A stretch of DNA of 64,000 nt from Sternotherus odoratus. Lineage: Eukaryota; Chordata; Testudines; Kinosternidae. The translations under genes were made by a program, and so were the position numbers. Shown piece after piece: positions 45,351-57,640 of this stretch (positions within the stretch are counted from its first letter, which is position 1; each line of letters begins with the position of its first letter). The notes beneath the pieces were generated by a model. It ran no database searches, had not been told where the DNA came from, and was given only the letters and a program-made list of their open reading frames with translations. Location: positions 31,632,189 through 31,696,188 of the forward strand of contig JAVMKO010000010.1 in NCBI GenBank assembly GCA_032164245.1, given 5' to 3'.

Positions 45351-46199
45351 CTCAGTGGAAGCATTTAGACGCTCACATGGGTTTCATAGGATGGCCCCAG
45401 GTTGACAGGCGCTGCCGAGAGCCCATGTGCAAACACAATGCCCTGGCCTGAAGCTCAGAGATCTTGCTCACCTCTCGTCAAGTGATAAAGCTGCGAGGCC
45501 TGGAGTTTTTCCAGCACACTGAGGCCCTGGAGCAGCTTGGAGCTGGTCTGTCAATTAATAAGTGCTCCTCAAAGAGCAGAGAGGGATCAGCACTCACTCT
45601 GGCTCTGACATTTCCTCCTGGAGCCTGTGTGTTGACAGGTTGCCTCTTCGTTCAAACTTGTGTTAAACATGAGTGCTCCCGCTGAGGTAGCATTTACAGC
45701 CTTTATAAAGCAGCCTCTCTTGCCTTGCTACTACTGCCCTCGTCCTCCTGGAGCCAGACAGGTGTCCCTTCTCCACTGAAAGACACTTGTCCTCCTCTGC
45801 TATTTATTTAAGAGTCTCGATCTGAGATTTCCTGATATAATAGCTCTAACCTCTGCAGCAGAGATGTGGCTGTTTGCCAGTGCGTGTGCATGGACAACAG
45901 AGCACCTCCCTGCGCTCACGGAAGCAGAAAGATTAGTGCCCAAAGCAGACTGCAAGCACAAACACATGCATGCAGCAATTGTGTGGTGGCTTCTCTTCCT
46001 CCTGAATGGGGAGTCCATGGGGCCATCCTGGGAGCAGAGTTTAACAAAGATTAAATGCCAGAGGCCAGTCAACATTGCTGGGAAATACAGGCATACCCAA
46101 GTGAAAGCACTGGAGGCAGGGCCCAGATGGGTGCACTAGGTTCTGTGGGGTACTTCTCGTCACCTGGAACAGGCTGCTGGAGAGTCGTGTGTGTGTGTC

Positions 46200-47330
46200 T
46201 TAGGGCAAGTCTACACTACTCGCTGGATCGGCGGGTAGTGATCAGTCAGTGATCGATTTATCGTGTGTAGTGTAGACATGATAAATTGATCCCCGAGCAC
46301 GCTCCCCATCGACTCCAGAACTCCACCGTCGTGAGAGGCGGAAGTGGAGTCGACAGGGGAGCGGCAGCGGTCGACTTGCCACCATGAGGACTCCCAGATA
46401 AGTCGACCTAAGATGCATCGACTTCAGCTATACCAGGGGTCTCAAACATGCGGCCCGCGGGCCACATGTGGCCTGCCAAGCCCTTCCCTGTGGCCCGCGA
46501 AGTCCCCGTTCCCCCCTCCGCCCCCGCCCCCGCCCACCTCGTGCATTGCAAATGCAGCGCCGCTTTCTGAAGCGGCTGCCAGCACTGTCCCTTCCGAGGG
46601 GAAGGAAGGGGGAGGAGACAGAGGGCTCCTATTTGCCTCCCTCCAAGCATTGCACCCCCACAGCTCCCATTGGCTGGGAACAGGGAACTGCGGCCAATGG
46701 GAGCTTCGTGGGAGTTGTCTGGAGGAAGCAAGAGCAGCACATGCAGAGGAACCCTCCGGGTGACTCCCTCTCTCCCCCAGGCTGCAGAGACTGGTTGCAG
46801 CAGCTTCCTGGAGTGGAGCTGTATGGGGCTGGAGCCGCTCTAGGTAAGTGGCTCCAGGCTGGAGCTCGTACCCAGAACCCCTCCTGCACCCCAACTCCCT
46901 GCCCTGACCCACCTGCTGCACCCATCCCCCTGCCGCATCCCTCACCTCTCTTACACCCCACACACCAAATCTCTGCCCTGAGCCCCCTTCCACACCCTGC
47001 ACACCTGCACCTCAACTCCTTGCCCTGAGCCCCTGCTGCATCCTGCATCCTTTCTGCACCCCCTGGGGGCAGGGAGGGGGCAGCATTGGGGTGGGGACTT
47101 CGGGGAAGGGGTTGGAATGGGAAGAGGCGAGGCAGGGGCAGGGCCTCATGGAAGGGGTGGAGTAGGGGCGGGGCCAGGGTCAGTGTCAGTGATGCGGCCC
47201 TCGGGTTAATGCACTAGTCCTCATGTGGCCCTCGTGGTCATTTGAGTTTGAGACCCCTGAGCTATACTATTCGCGTAGCTGAAGTTGCATATCTTAGGTC
47301 AACCCCCTCCCCAGTGTAGATCTGGCCTTA
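46200..47330 (+). mobile_element. MITE ('tctacact' family) split by a hAT
   Basis: Starts after TTA (46200-46202) with 'gggcaagtctacact' and ends 'agtgtagatctggcc' before tta (47328-47330). Hallmarks 'ggatcggcgggtagtgatca', 'gactccagaactccaccgtc' and 'gcgtagctgaagttgcatat' are in family order. The 826-bp hAT at 46434-47259 interrupts it. Without that insert it would be about 290 bp, the family length. Confidence 0.9.
46426..47267. mobile_element. Non-autonomous hAT (type 'caggggtctcaaac'), nested in MITE
   Basis: The 826-bp element (46434-47259) has a perfect 14-bp inverted repeat, 'caggggtctcaaac'. The 8-bp duplication agctatac is perfect at 46426-46433 and 47260-47267. Family phrase 'gcggcccgcgggccacatg'. 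Inside are facing CCAAT boxes (ATTGG 46669-46673, CCAAT 46694-46698). An exon-like unit lies at 46781-46843 between 'tctctcccccag' and 'gtaagt'. Then a C-rich 'ctgcaccccaactccctgcc' array follows. It encodes no transposase. Its 186-codon frames on both strands are composition effects. Confidence 0.95.
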
Positions 47331-47361
47331 GATGAGCAGTATCCTAAAGAACTGCATAGGC

Positions 47362-47578
47362 CAGTGGTTCTCAAACTTTTCTACTGGTGACCCCTTTCAC
47401 ACAGTAAGCCTCTGAGTGTGACCTCCCTAATAAATTTAAAATACTTGTTTATATTTAACACTATATAAATGCTGGAGGCAAAGCAGGGTTTGGGGTGGAG
47501 GCTGACAGCTCATGAGCCGCCATGTAATAACCTTGCAACCCTATGAGGGGTCCCAACCCCCAGTTTGAGAACTCCTGG
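47362..47578. mobile_element. Non-autonomous hAT (type 'gtggttctcaaac'), short copy
   Basis: Left end 'cagtggttctcaaac' with 'ggtgacccctttcacacag'; right end 'cccccagtttgagaactcc'. Same family as 12696-13141 but with an AT-rich interior ('aataaatttaaaatacttg') instead of the minisatellite. Flanks gcataggc and gccataag suggest an eroded duplication. Confidence 0.88.
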
Positions 47579-48019
47579 GCCATAAGCATAAGGCTACCAC
47601 TGCACAAAGCATGTCAGGAGCTTTCCCCTTTCCAGTGCTGAATTGTGACTCATACCATCCTCAGCTTGCCCTCCCTGTAGGCAGCCCCATTTTTGTCCAG
47701 CTCCCCTGGGAACCCATGGGACGATGCTCCCCCCCCAAAAAAACCCCAAACAATTAAAAAACATTCACCTTCCTTTTTAGTTATTTTGTTTCCTTTTTGC
47801 TACCCGAACAAGTGTCCTTTCACCTTCTTTTCCACCCTAGCATGGGAGGAGACAAGAGCTAGGTCCCTGAAGATAGAGAGCCTCCAGGTCAAACATAGGA
47901 ATACACAGGCACTGTTACATGCCAGGCATGCCACGGCTTCTCTGGGGACTGACAGCAAACTGCTCACTAAATGCTGGGACACCTGCAGTGCAGGTACAAC
48001 AAGCTGCTCAAAAGGAAAG

Positions 48020-48130
48020 TGTGTGTGCGTGTTCGTTAGTATTACTTGCTATTTGCATTATTGTAGTGCCAAGCCAATGGTCCAGGGCCCCATTCTGCTC
48101 GGCACTTTACAGACACATGTGACTAGGCGC
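48020..48130 (-). repeat. SINE fragment
   Basis: 'attattgtagtgccaagcca', 'ccagggccccattctgctcg' and 'gcactttacagacaca' are the reverse of a common sauropsid SINE tail. Confidence 0.65.
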
Positions 48131-48689
48131 AGAGGCATTATGTGTGCTCCCCAGTTAACGAGGGGTTAAATTCCTCCTCACAAAGGCTGCGTGTGCGGCT
48201 GGTTGGGACAAAGAGGGGGGTAGATACCTTCGGGAAGATAAGCTCCATGCCTAAAGGAGCAGCCAATACAAGGACTGCTCCAGTGGGGGACCTAGCCAGA
48301 CCCACCCCTCCATTAGATGGAGAACAGTGCAGGGAAGATCCCGCACACACTCTGGTGGTGCCTCTCCTCTGCCATGTGGCCTTGGGGGGAAATTACAGAG
48401 GAGCCAGGCTGCCAGGCAGAGACAGCAGCCAGTAGGGACAGCAGCAGCCAAAGCAGGGACCTCCAGCAAGTCCAATCCAAAGCATAGACTGCTCTGAATT
48501 CCTCCACACTGACTGGCTGTTTGTTCCAACCCTCCCAGCAGACTTTTCACCTCGGCATCACTCCACTGTGGCTCCCCTTTTCTTCTTCCCCTCCGAACTA
48601 AACCCACCACCAGAAATCATTAACAGGCTCTTTGTTGCCATCACACTTGTCACTCTGCTTGTGTGTACTAGCTCTTCCCCTACCCTGCA
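48131..48689. other. Gene-free stretch
   Basis: No recognised element. Confidence 0.4.
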
Positions 48690-48800
48690 TCTCTCTGTGT
48701 TATTGAGATTGCAAACCCCTTGGGATAGGGGTTGTCCACTACTCTGTGTCTGGACAGCGCCTAGCACAATGGGGCGCTGTAGCCCTTAGGCAGAGCCATG
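48690..48800 (+). repeat. L2/MIR-type tail
   Basis: 'gagattgcaaaccccttggg' and 'ctggacagcgcctagcacaa' followed by 'tggggcgctg'. Confidence 0.75.
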
Positions 48801-50732
48801 ACAAACATGACTAACAGCAGCATGTCCAGAATTAGGCGAAGCCCATAGTTTTCTCTATTTACATTCACTCATTTTGCTCTTTCTGCACTAACCACTGGGT
48901 CAGGCCCTCAGCTCATACATCAGAACTGCTCCACTGAGGAAAACAGAGCTGTGCCTAATACACCAGCTGAGGATCTAGCCTGTTGTCCCTCAAGGAAGTG
49001 ACCTGTGTATCTCCAGCCATCGTGTTTTTTTCTGAAGAGGCATCCCAGGACTCTACAAAGGCACAAGGGAGATGGGGCACCACAGAGGTACACAGAAAGC
49101 CCAACTTCAGATGGAGCAGTTGGCAGAGCCAGGCTGGGACATCGTCACATAGTCTTTCAAGGTGCACACTCACCCTTGTAAGGGGAATGGCTGCTCAGGT
49201 ACTCAGGAGGAAACAGGCTGAGGCCTCCAGCTGCTGGCCTGAGGAGTGTGACTCCATAACACCATGAGAAGGCGGTGTTTTAAGAGTTGAGCTAAGAAAG
49301 CCTCAGCCTTACACCAAATCTGAAGAAACCTGGGAGGAATTTTGTGTCTGAAGTTTGCCCTTGGCAACTTCAGTTGCTACAGCAAGCCATGGGTCAGTGG
49401 CTGTTCTTCAGTCCGGCTCGCCTGTGAAAAACAGATGTGTGTGCTTTGTCCCACTGTGGTCCTCGGCTTTCTAATGGCCCAAAGCATTACTCTCTAGCTC
49501 CTGTAACTCCCGAGATATGGGGCCTTATCACAGCATATAGAAAATCTAGTTTAGATAATTTTTAATAGAAGAAAATAAAATACATTTTTAAACCTATTAC
49601 TCCAAATCTTGCACCTGGTAACTAAGGAAACCTGGCTTCTATAGGTAGAGGCTTATGAGACATAGTACAAATAAAACCAAATTTTAAACCGGAGAAAACT
49701 CCTCAAAATATCTCACTAAAATGTACCATAAAGACAATACTTGGACAGTTCATAACAGAAACAAGGTGACAACAGAACTCATTTGGGGTGACCTGAGTAA
49801 CTACTACTACAGAAAATATCCTCAATTCATGGCATTCGGACCTGATGACACCCTACTCCAAGCTGTCATTCTCTGTCTTGTATATAGTCTCAGCAGCCTG
49901 ACAAGACTGAGCAGTCATGAAACTTAGTAGCCCAAGCAACACTTGTTGCTCTCCCCTTTTCTCAGGATAATGGATAAAGTGATCAAACCTTAAAGGCTAA
50001 CTAACTGCATAGCAAAATACACAGTGTAATTACAATGTAATTATAAATTGCACTGAAAAAAGTCACAGTGTTAGTACATTGTATTTTCCATACTTCGCTT
50101 CCGACAGAATATGTATTAACACCAATGGGATAATACAAAGTAAATCAAGTATGTAGTCAGCTTCTGATTATATGCATCACTGGTAACGGCTTACTGAAAA
50201 GAAAAACCCTATTGTAACTGCTATGCAACTGCATTGTAATACTTAGCCTTATTATAAAGTTTGACAAAAAATAACTGAGGATATATCTGACATTTCAAAA
50301 ACGTATTTGTCCTGGAAGATTAGAATTCTGCAAACTGCTGTACATACAAATACATATCCCTGTGGAAAAGAGAGCAGAGGATAGTAGGACATGGAGAATA
50401 TTTTCCTAAATGGCACAGCAAACGGAGAGTAGAGTGATTTATGATAGGTTCTATCTAAGTGAAACTCTCTGCTACCACACTATTGGTTTATACAACTCAT
50501 TTGTGCTGACTTCTCCTTGAAGATGGTGCCTGGTCTTATGTTTTGTTATTGATTTTCTCTTTCTTTGGGAAACGTCCCTTTTTCTCTACTCACTAGGCCT
50601 AATTCCAATTCTCCAGTTGGTGTGACTACGCTGGAGTGGCTCCTGATTTACATCAGCATAAATCAGGCCAGGGTCTTTTGTTCAGGGCATAACAACTGTA
50701 GAAGGAGTTCCCCATGTTGATGAGATAGTCTT
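48801..50732. other. Gene-free, AT-rich towards the right
   Basis: 48921-48980 and 50605-50680 contain old-repeat cores ('accagctgaggatctagcc', 'catcagcataaatcaggcc'). 50005-50260 has recurring 'gtaattacaatgtaatta' words that may be a decayed DNA transposon. No gene. Confidence 0.4.
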
Positions 50733-51017
50733 CTAGGCCTGGGCTACACTAGGAGGGTGATCTGAACTAAGATATGCAACTTCAGCTAGGCTATTCACAT
50801 AGCTGAAGTATCTTAGTTCGACTTACCTGGCCGTCCTCACAGCGGCAAGTCGACTGCGGCAGCTCCCCTGTCGACTCTGCTTACTCCTCCTGCTGAGGCG
50901 GAGTACCAGCATCAATTCGGGGATCGATTTACCACGTCTAGATGAGACACGATAAATCGATCCCCAATATATCGAACACTATCCACCAATCTGACAGGTA
51001 GTATAGATGTACCCCTA
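50733..51017 (-). mobile_element. MITE ('tctacact' family), reverse copy
   Basis: Left 'ctaggcctgggctacac' and right, reversed, 'ctaggggtacatctatac' are the ends; cta flanks both. Family phrases 'gcaacttcagctaggctatt' and 'gacttacctggccgtcctca' are in reverse order. Confidence 0.87.
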
Positions 51018-51956
51018 GAAAAATAATCCTGTTGGAAGTAATCCAGTTGAAAGAGGTTTTCTTGCATACTTTTAAAATGCAATTTCGTGCTGGCAACTGA
51101 TGAATGTCTATGGGGATTGATTAAGGGTTTTATTTTATTTCTTGTTTAAGAAAAAATAAAACAAAGGCAGAGCTCAGGACAAGTAAAACAAGTAACTAAG
51201 AAAGGGAAGTGATGGTAGCTGCCTGACAGAAAGCAAGTGAAAAGGCTTTGACAGGCTGAAATGTTTTTTCCTTCATGGAAATCACTCCCTTCCAGAATGA
51301 CTAATATAGATCTAGCACACGAGGTATATTTCCAGAGTAGTGAGATGTTTTTAAAATATCTCACTGTGCCTCAAAATATCTCACAGTGGCTCCATAGATC
51401 AGCCAAAGCACCGCCCACAGAAGCCATAAATAAGTAGATACTACATTGACATAAAAGAATGTAGCCATCAAGGGCCAGATTAGCAGACCCATCAGATTAG
51501 CTGTCCACGGGGATGTATGGCTATTGCTCGCACACTCAGGTTGGCTGGGAGTTTCAGGAAAGCCCTTAAGGAATTAGGCACATAATCCATTAAAATGCAG
51601 AAAGCATTGGGCTTCTAACTCTCTTCTGAGCCTGTGAAAATCCCAGTCGGTGTCTGCACATGCAGATTAGGGATCTGACGCTGCAAATCCTTTCTCAAGG
51701 GAGTACCCTGTACTTAAAGCTCTACTGACTTCTCATTTGGACCGGTGTTTCTTTATGACATTTTTGTAAAGCCCTCATGTAGACAATTATACCATCAAAA
51801 ATGGCAAAAGCTCAGTGTGCTTTGCAAAAGCCTTCCCAACAGAAAATTGGAGAGTCAATACCTTGCCCTTCAAGAGCAGACACAAAAGCATGAGGATAAA
51901 TTAACAAAACTGGGCAACATCTGGATCTGTTATTGAACTTCCAGTGTCTGCACTGG

Positions 51957-52700
51957 CTAAACCACAGGTTTCAAAGTCCCAGACCAGGGGCCATATGTGG
52001 CCCGAGAACCTCCCCAATGTGGTCCGCAAGGCTCCAGCAATTTTGGGACCAGGTCTCTCCCTCTGCGCCGCCTGCCACTCCTAGGCGTGCCCCACTCCAC
52101 ACATCCCCAGGGCAATTTAAAAAGTCCTTGGGCCCCGCCCACCACCAGCAGCTCAGCGGAGCTGAGCAGCTTCTTGAACATTCACTCCACATGGCTGCCA
52201 GCCCCTCCCTGCAGCCCTGGGGCAGGGCTGTGCCTCCGCGTGCTGCTCCCACCCTGAGCGTCCGTGCGGCCAGTGGTAAGATGCGAAGGCGGTGCCTGGG
52301 GGAAGCAGCACGCTGAGGCTCCCCCGGTCCGCCCTACCCTGGAGTCCCAGATAAGTGCCGTACCCCCTGACCTCCTTCCAGAGCCTGCACCCTCTCCCAC
52401 ACCCCCTCTCGGCCCCAAACCCTTCCCCGGAACCTGCAACCTTCCCCTTCCCCCTGCACTCCCACACCCTGCTCCAGCCCAGAGCCTGCACCCCAGACCA
52501 CCTCCCCCACCCAAACTCCCTCCCAGAACCTGCAACTCCACCTCCTTCTCCTACACCCCCACCCCTTGCCCCAGCTCAAAGCCTGCACCCAGCATCCAAA
52601 CTCCCCTCCAGAGCCTGCACCCCAATCCCCTACCTCAAACCTCCTCCCCACCCAAACTCCCTCCGAGAGCCTTAGGTAGGTTGGGGGTGGAGTATGGGTA
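51957..52700. mobile_element. Truncated hAT (type 'caggggtctcaaac')
   Basis: The left end 'caggtttcaaagtcccagac' and 'ggggccatatgtggcccgag' matches the family of 46434-47259. The C-rich interior ('cagagcctgcaccccagacc') is like the others. The right terminus is missing, so the copy is decayed. Confidence 0.7.
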
Positions 52701-53455
52701 AGTGCTAATGATGTCATAATTAAGGCTGAGTGGAGGTTTTTGTTTTGGAGAGTAGAAATGGATCGTTCTATCTAATGAAAAATCAAGTGTAGGCTGATAC
52801 ATCACAGTAACAATGAGAAAAAAGCTTGACTGATTCTTCTTTATATCACTAGAACCCGGAGATGTGGGTGGCTATATTCACTGATCTCCTGGGTTGGAAT
52901 TTATGTGTTTAAAGACTATTATAATTCTTGAAATCGGAACAGCCATTCAGCTGTGAAGAACCACATTATTACCCACTGGGCAATCCTCATAATCCCCAAG
53001 TGTTTCTTCTTGTACTGATCACATCCTTCATGTTAAGGGGTTATCTAACTTTTTTAAACTGTGAGTTTACAATAAAATGTAGATTATACAGAAAATGTAT
53101 GCAGTTTTTAGAAATTAAAATTGTAAATGAAATGTACATTCTTGTCATATGGGTTACTTCTGAGAATGGCTCCCACAAGAGACAAGCCCCATGTGGCTGA
53201 TTTTCACATATGCTGTTCAATTTCAAGAAAGGCGCAAACTCATGGAGTGACAAGGTTGCAGCCTGGCAGGTGATTGAGCAGATGAGAATACCTTCATTTG
53301 TACACCACAATTCTATTGGTTAAAATAAGATTTTCCTCATCCTCTAAAAACAATTGAATCAACACCCTGGATTCTCAACAACTGCAATCTCTGCGGTGTT
53401 TAAAACCCAAATCCATAGCCTCAGTTGAAATTCACAGGTAGTCCCTCTGTATCTA
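52701..53455. other. No recognised feature
   Basis: AT-rich, short frames only. Confidence 0.4.
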
Positions 53456-53600
53456 GAATCAGAGAGGTAGCCGCGTTAGTCTGGATCTGCAGAAGCGACA
53501 AAGAGTCCCGAGGTACCTTAAAGACTAATAAAAGTATTGAAGCATAAGCTTTCATGGGCTAGTCCCACTTCGTCGAATGCATGCAGTGGAAGTATCCCTC
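53456..53600 (-). repeat. Penelope-like element 3' tail
   Basis: 'tagccgcgttagtctggatc', 'taccttaaagactaataaaa' and 'gcataagctttcatgggcta' with 'acttcgtcgaatgcatg' are the reverse of the tail seen at 16060-16145. It belongs to a different subfamily. Confidence 0.8.
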
Positions 53601-53843
53601 TCTATCTAGTGAGCAACACCAAATCCCTTAACACAACACTGAAACTACAGGGTGTTTGAAAGCTAGATCTGAATTTTGAAACCTGAGCCCATTTATGTCA
53701 CATCTCACCGCTAGGACAGCACAGTTCCAACGTACACAGCTGCTTTCAGGGCCGTTAAGAGTCAGACACACCTTTCCTCCCCTCTTGGTACGTTTTCAGG
53801 ACAAGTGAAGGTGTAATTGTAGGACGGGTAGGCAAACATGTCA

Positions 53844-54140
53844 GGCTATGTCTACACAACCGTGGTAAGTTGACTTACCTTACCAACTCCAACTACATGA
53901 ATAACGTAGCTAGAATCGACATACCTTAGGTCGAGTTACCACAGGGTAACTCTACACTACGGGGGGTCAATGGAAGAAACTCTCATCTACTTGCCTTACT
54001 TTTCTCATTGGGGGTAAAGTGCAGGGGTCGACTGGAGAACAGTCTGCTTTTGATCTGGCGGGTCTTCACTAGACCCGCTAAATTGACTGCCAGTAGATTG
54101 ATCTCAGGGCGATGATCCCTGCTGTTGTGTAGACATAGCC
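53844..54140. mobile_element. MITE with perfect 17-bp inverted repeat
   Basis: Begins 'ggctatgtctacacaac' and ends with its exact reverse complement at 54124-54140. The interior 'ggtcgagttaccacagggta' and 'agattgatctcagggcgat' are diverged MITE phrases. Flanking bases do not show a clear duplication. Confidence 0.85.
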
Positions 54141-56298
54141 CTCGTTTTACTCTAGCTAGCACAGGTGACAATGGTAGTGAAAATGTGGTGGTGTGGGCAG
54201 CAGCACAGGCTGGCAACCAGAGCACAAGCCTGCTAGGGACCCTGGGTATGTACTCAGGTTGGTAGCCCATGTCACTCTGTCTTTACTATTATTGTTACCC
54301 GGGCTAGCTAGATTAAAGCTAGTGCACCTACACTTTCTACAATAATGCCTCCACTTGCAGTGTGAACCTACCCTGTGAGGCTTGCACCTGTGCTAACGAA
54401 TCTGTCCTGCCAAACGGAGCTATATCAGTCCATTCAATATTAACTTTCCTGGGGATTAGGATTAGCCCTGCACTCTTCACGGCTGAATGGGGGGATCTAG
54501 ATTAACGCAAATCAGCCCAGATCATGCAGTGCTCTGGGTCAGAGGAGAGATTTTTTGATGAAGACCAAGTCATAGGATCTTCTTTTAAGAAGAGGCTCAC
54601 ACGTTCCTTCATGAGTTGAGCAACTCATGTAACATCCCCTACATGGTTTTGTTGTTTAGATTGTCAATTCCCTCCTCTCCAACAGAAATGGTCAGCACTT
54701 TACAGACAGACATACACACACACACACACACACAAAGGGGAGAGTGGAGCAGGAAAAAGACAAACGAATGTGAAGCATTTCCTATGGAGAGAGAGCTCCA
54801 ACAACATCTGTTGTCAGATAAGAATGTATGCACGCACACAGACATCATTGCAAGATGAGGTTCTAAAATATTTACAGCCCAAATATCAATCCTCATAAAG
54901 AGAGGCAGCGGCTCGGACTCAGGGGGAGGAGGGGAGAAAAAGGACGGAGTTGTTGGTAATGTCATAAACACACAGGCAATTTGATGTATCCCTGGAAACA
55001 GCCGAGGAATATGCAGCCTGACAGATGTGCACATGGGTAATATGGGCCTCATGGTTATGAGTATGAGGACATTGGGAGAAATAGATGAGCAGTAATTCAA
55101 CACACATTGGGCTTGGAGGAGCCTCGGGGCATTTTAATGCATACACAATAGAGACAGCAACGGACAGAAGGGTGGATAAGCAAATCTAGGCAGGGCGTCA
55201 AATAAGGGAACACATTCCACATAAGAACAGCACTGACTTGATGGGGATGAGTCCATAGAGACAGACGGTCCCGAATGTCTACCTGGGCAAGCAGAGCAAT
55301 GGGATAGTATGTACAATCTGAGTTTAGACAGGAAGGTTTCAGCCATGCTTCTGTTTGCTGGGCAGGAACTAATTGGATCAGGACTTGCCAGGGAGGAGAT
55401 CCATCGCACAGGGCAGGATTTGCATTAGAGCAGATGGCAGGCATGGGCTAGCACCATGCTGCTGACAGCACAGGACGTAAAGGGGCAGGTGTCATTTACA
55501 AGTGCAAGACACATGCAGGGAAAACACAACCAGAGAAGGATATTGCAGGGGCTCGGCAGAGCAGCAGTTAGCGATGGTTTAAATAAGACAGACAAAACAT
55601 GGCACTAAAAAGATACGTCCCAACTATCACCCTTATCCCCTCTCTTGTATAGGGATCCCTCTCCCACACTTCAGGACAGGAATGAGCTCATCATAGATCT
55701 CTACTCACACATTGGGGGTGCTATTGTATTAATAAATTCCAACCCAAGAAATAGATGGACAACCAGCCACAACTGGCTCATCCCTTACGGAGGCTAGCCT
55801 CAAGCTCCCAGTCTCACTGTCGGCCAACCCCCTTCCCACCCATCCAAGAGTTGTTCCAGGGTGACACAGGCTCCTCCTGCCTCGGAAGCGGAGGGGTGAT
55901 GAGGCCAAGGATGAGATGTTGGCTGCTGAGCCTTCCCAAGGGGCAGCACAGAGCTCTCCACCCAAAGGAAAGTGGGAGAATCTAAGGTGGCTTTGCTGCT
56001 TCTCCATGCTCCGCTGCTCAGAAGGCCCCAGTGTACCTTAGACAACCCTATTCCTGTCTAGCTTCCAATGTTCCCAGCCTCCCCTATGGGTGGCAGTACT
56101 GTATGTTCCCTTAGCACTGAGTGATCATGAGATACCTCTGGCTGCTTTCTGCAAGAATATGGTCATCTGCTCTGGTGTCACAGCGGCCGTTCCATCTCTT
56201 TCAAGCTACCTCTGCAGTTTCCCGAGAAGTCCTTCTCATCTAAACCCTGATGCATCTTTCTGGTGGATACTGATTGATCCCATATGTATGGACACACA
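54141..56298. other. Gene-free stretch with (CA)n
   Basis: (CA)11 at 54713-54734. Minus-strand frames of 154 and 115 codons match nothing known. No transposon ends seen. Confidence 0.4.
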
Positions 56299-56709
56299 CA
56301 GCTTCTAACCTTTCCCAACCTTTCCTGACTACTGTATCTCTTTCAGGCACCTGATTTGTCTTGCGCACACCCAAATTTTACCTCACTTAAAAACTACTTG
56401 CTTACCAAATCAGGCACAAAAATGTCACAGCACACTATTACTGAAAATTTTCTTCCTTTCTCATTTTTAGCATATAATTATAAAATAAATCAATTGGAAT
56501 ATAAACATTGTCCTTATATTTCAGTGTACAGTACATAGAGTAGTATAAACAAGTCATTGTCTGTATGAAATTTTACTTTGTGCTGCCTTCACTAGTGCTT
56601 TTTATGTAGCCTGTTTTAAAACTAGGCAAATATCTAAATGAGCTGATGTACCCCTGGAAGACCTCTGCATAACCCCTGGGGTACACATACCCCTGGTGGA
56701 GAACCACTG
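56299..56709. mobile_element. Non-autonomous hAT, uninterrupted copy
   Basis: Shares 'tgatttgtcttgcgcaca', 'gcttaccaaatcaggcaca', 'tataattataaaataaatca' and 'gtacccctggaagacctctg' with 32809-33381. It ends 'ggtggagaaccactg'. The left end is eroded and no 8-bp duplication is visible. Confidence 0.85.
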
Positions 56710-56972
56710 CTCTAAGTACTTTGGGACTTTCTGGATGAAGTGGACTACACATATAAGGTTTTGTATTACTAGAGAAGGGGTTAATAGCAATATTAGAAGC
56801 ATAAATCTGACCCAGGGCACCTGCCCCAAATGTGCATGGTTGGAAACGGTTCATTACTTGGTTTAGATGGTCCTCTGAGCTCTCTCACACTCTGTTCAGA
56901 ATGGCTCTGTATCCCTAAACCCATTTTCCTTGGATAAACCTCTTTGCTGCCTCTTGAAAGATGATGAAAATA

Positions 56973-57010
56973 TGTGTGTGTGCGCACGTGTGTGCGTGTG
57001 TGTATATATA
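56973..57010. repeat. (TG)n microsatellite, interrupted
   Basis: TG units broken by 'cgcacg', ending in 'tatatata'. Confidence 0.9.
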
Positions 57011-57109
57011 TTGATTCATGCTGTTCTGTTAATTGGTAAGAAAGAAAATGCATCTGATTGGAAAGAGGATAATTCCTCTCATTATCCAGGCTCAAGAGGG
57101 GGAAAATGT

Positions 57110-57640
57110 TATTAACGGGTACGATTATTCTCAGGACAAATCCATTTATTGTCATAAAGGTAAATCTAACTTGAATTAAGATACATGGGGCTCCGCTATC
57201 GATTAGCTTATTAAACAAACAAACAATCTGTGATGTTTCTTTTCTGTTGTTCTTAGGGGCTATGAATTATTCTCACTATTAACTAATAATTTATCATGAC
57301 ACCCAACTGCAGCTTTTCCCTGCTCATGTTCTGGGAGCTTTCCTCATTTATCATGGATTATTACAGGACTTCATTAGGTTAAATTAATATAGAGCTTAGC
57401 AGGCTCTTGTTTATTAGTTAAACATTTCATGTTTCTTATAAATTAATCTCAGTGTCTTCAGGTTCTCACTCCGAGCAGACGTAGATTTAATTAACTGGCA
57501 TTTATTCTTAGCAACAGATTGCAATTCCATTGCTCATAGTGAGTTGCAGCCTCCTCTACGAGTAAGTCCATTGAAATCAATGGAACTAATTGCAGGCTAA
57601 GGTGGTATTCAGTATCTGACCCTTAATAATCAAGCTGGAG
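57110..57640. promoter_or_regulatory. Candidate conserved noncoding element
   Basis: About 500 bases of unique AT-rich DNA with ATCGATTA (57198-57205, a CUT/ONECUT-like site), forkhead-like 'aaacaaacaaac' (57213-57225), 'ctaataatttatcatgac' and 'gatttaattaactgg'. The last 60 bases run into an old repeat core ('cattgaaatcaatggaac'). Enhancer function is inference; conservation must be tested. Confidence 0.35.

Noticed and set aside
46442..47048. 186-codon frames on both strands
   Set aside because: Inside the nested hAT. Composition effect, no transposase motifs.
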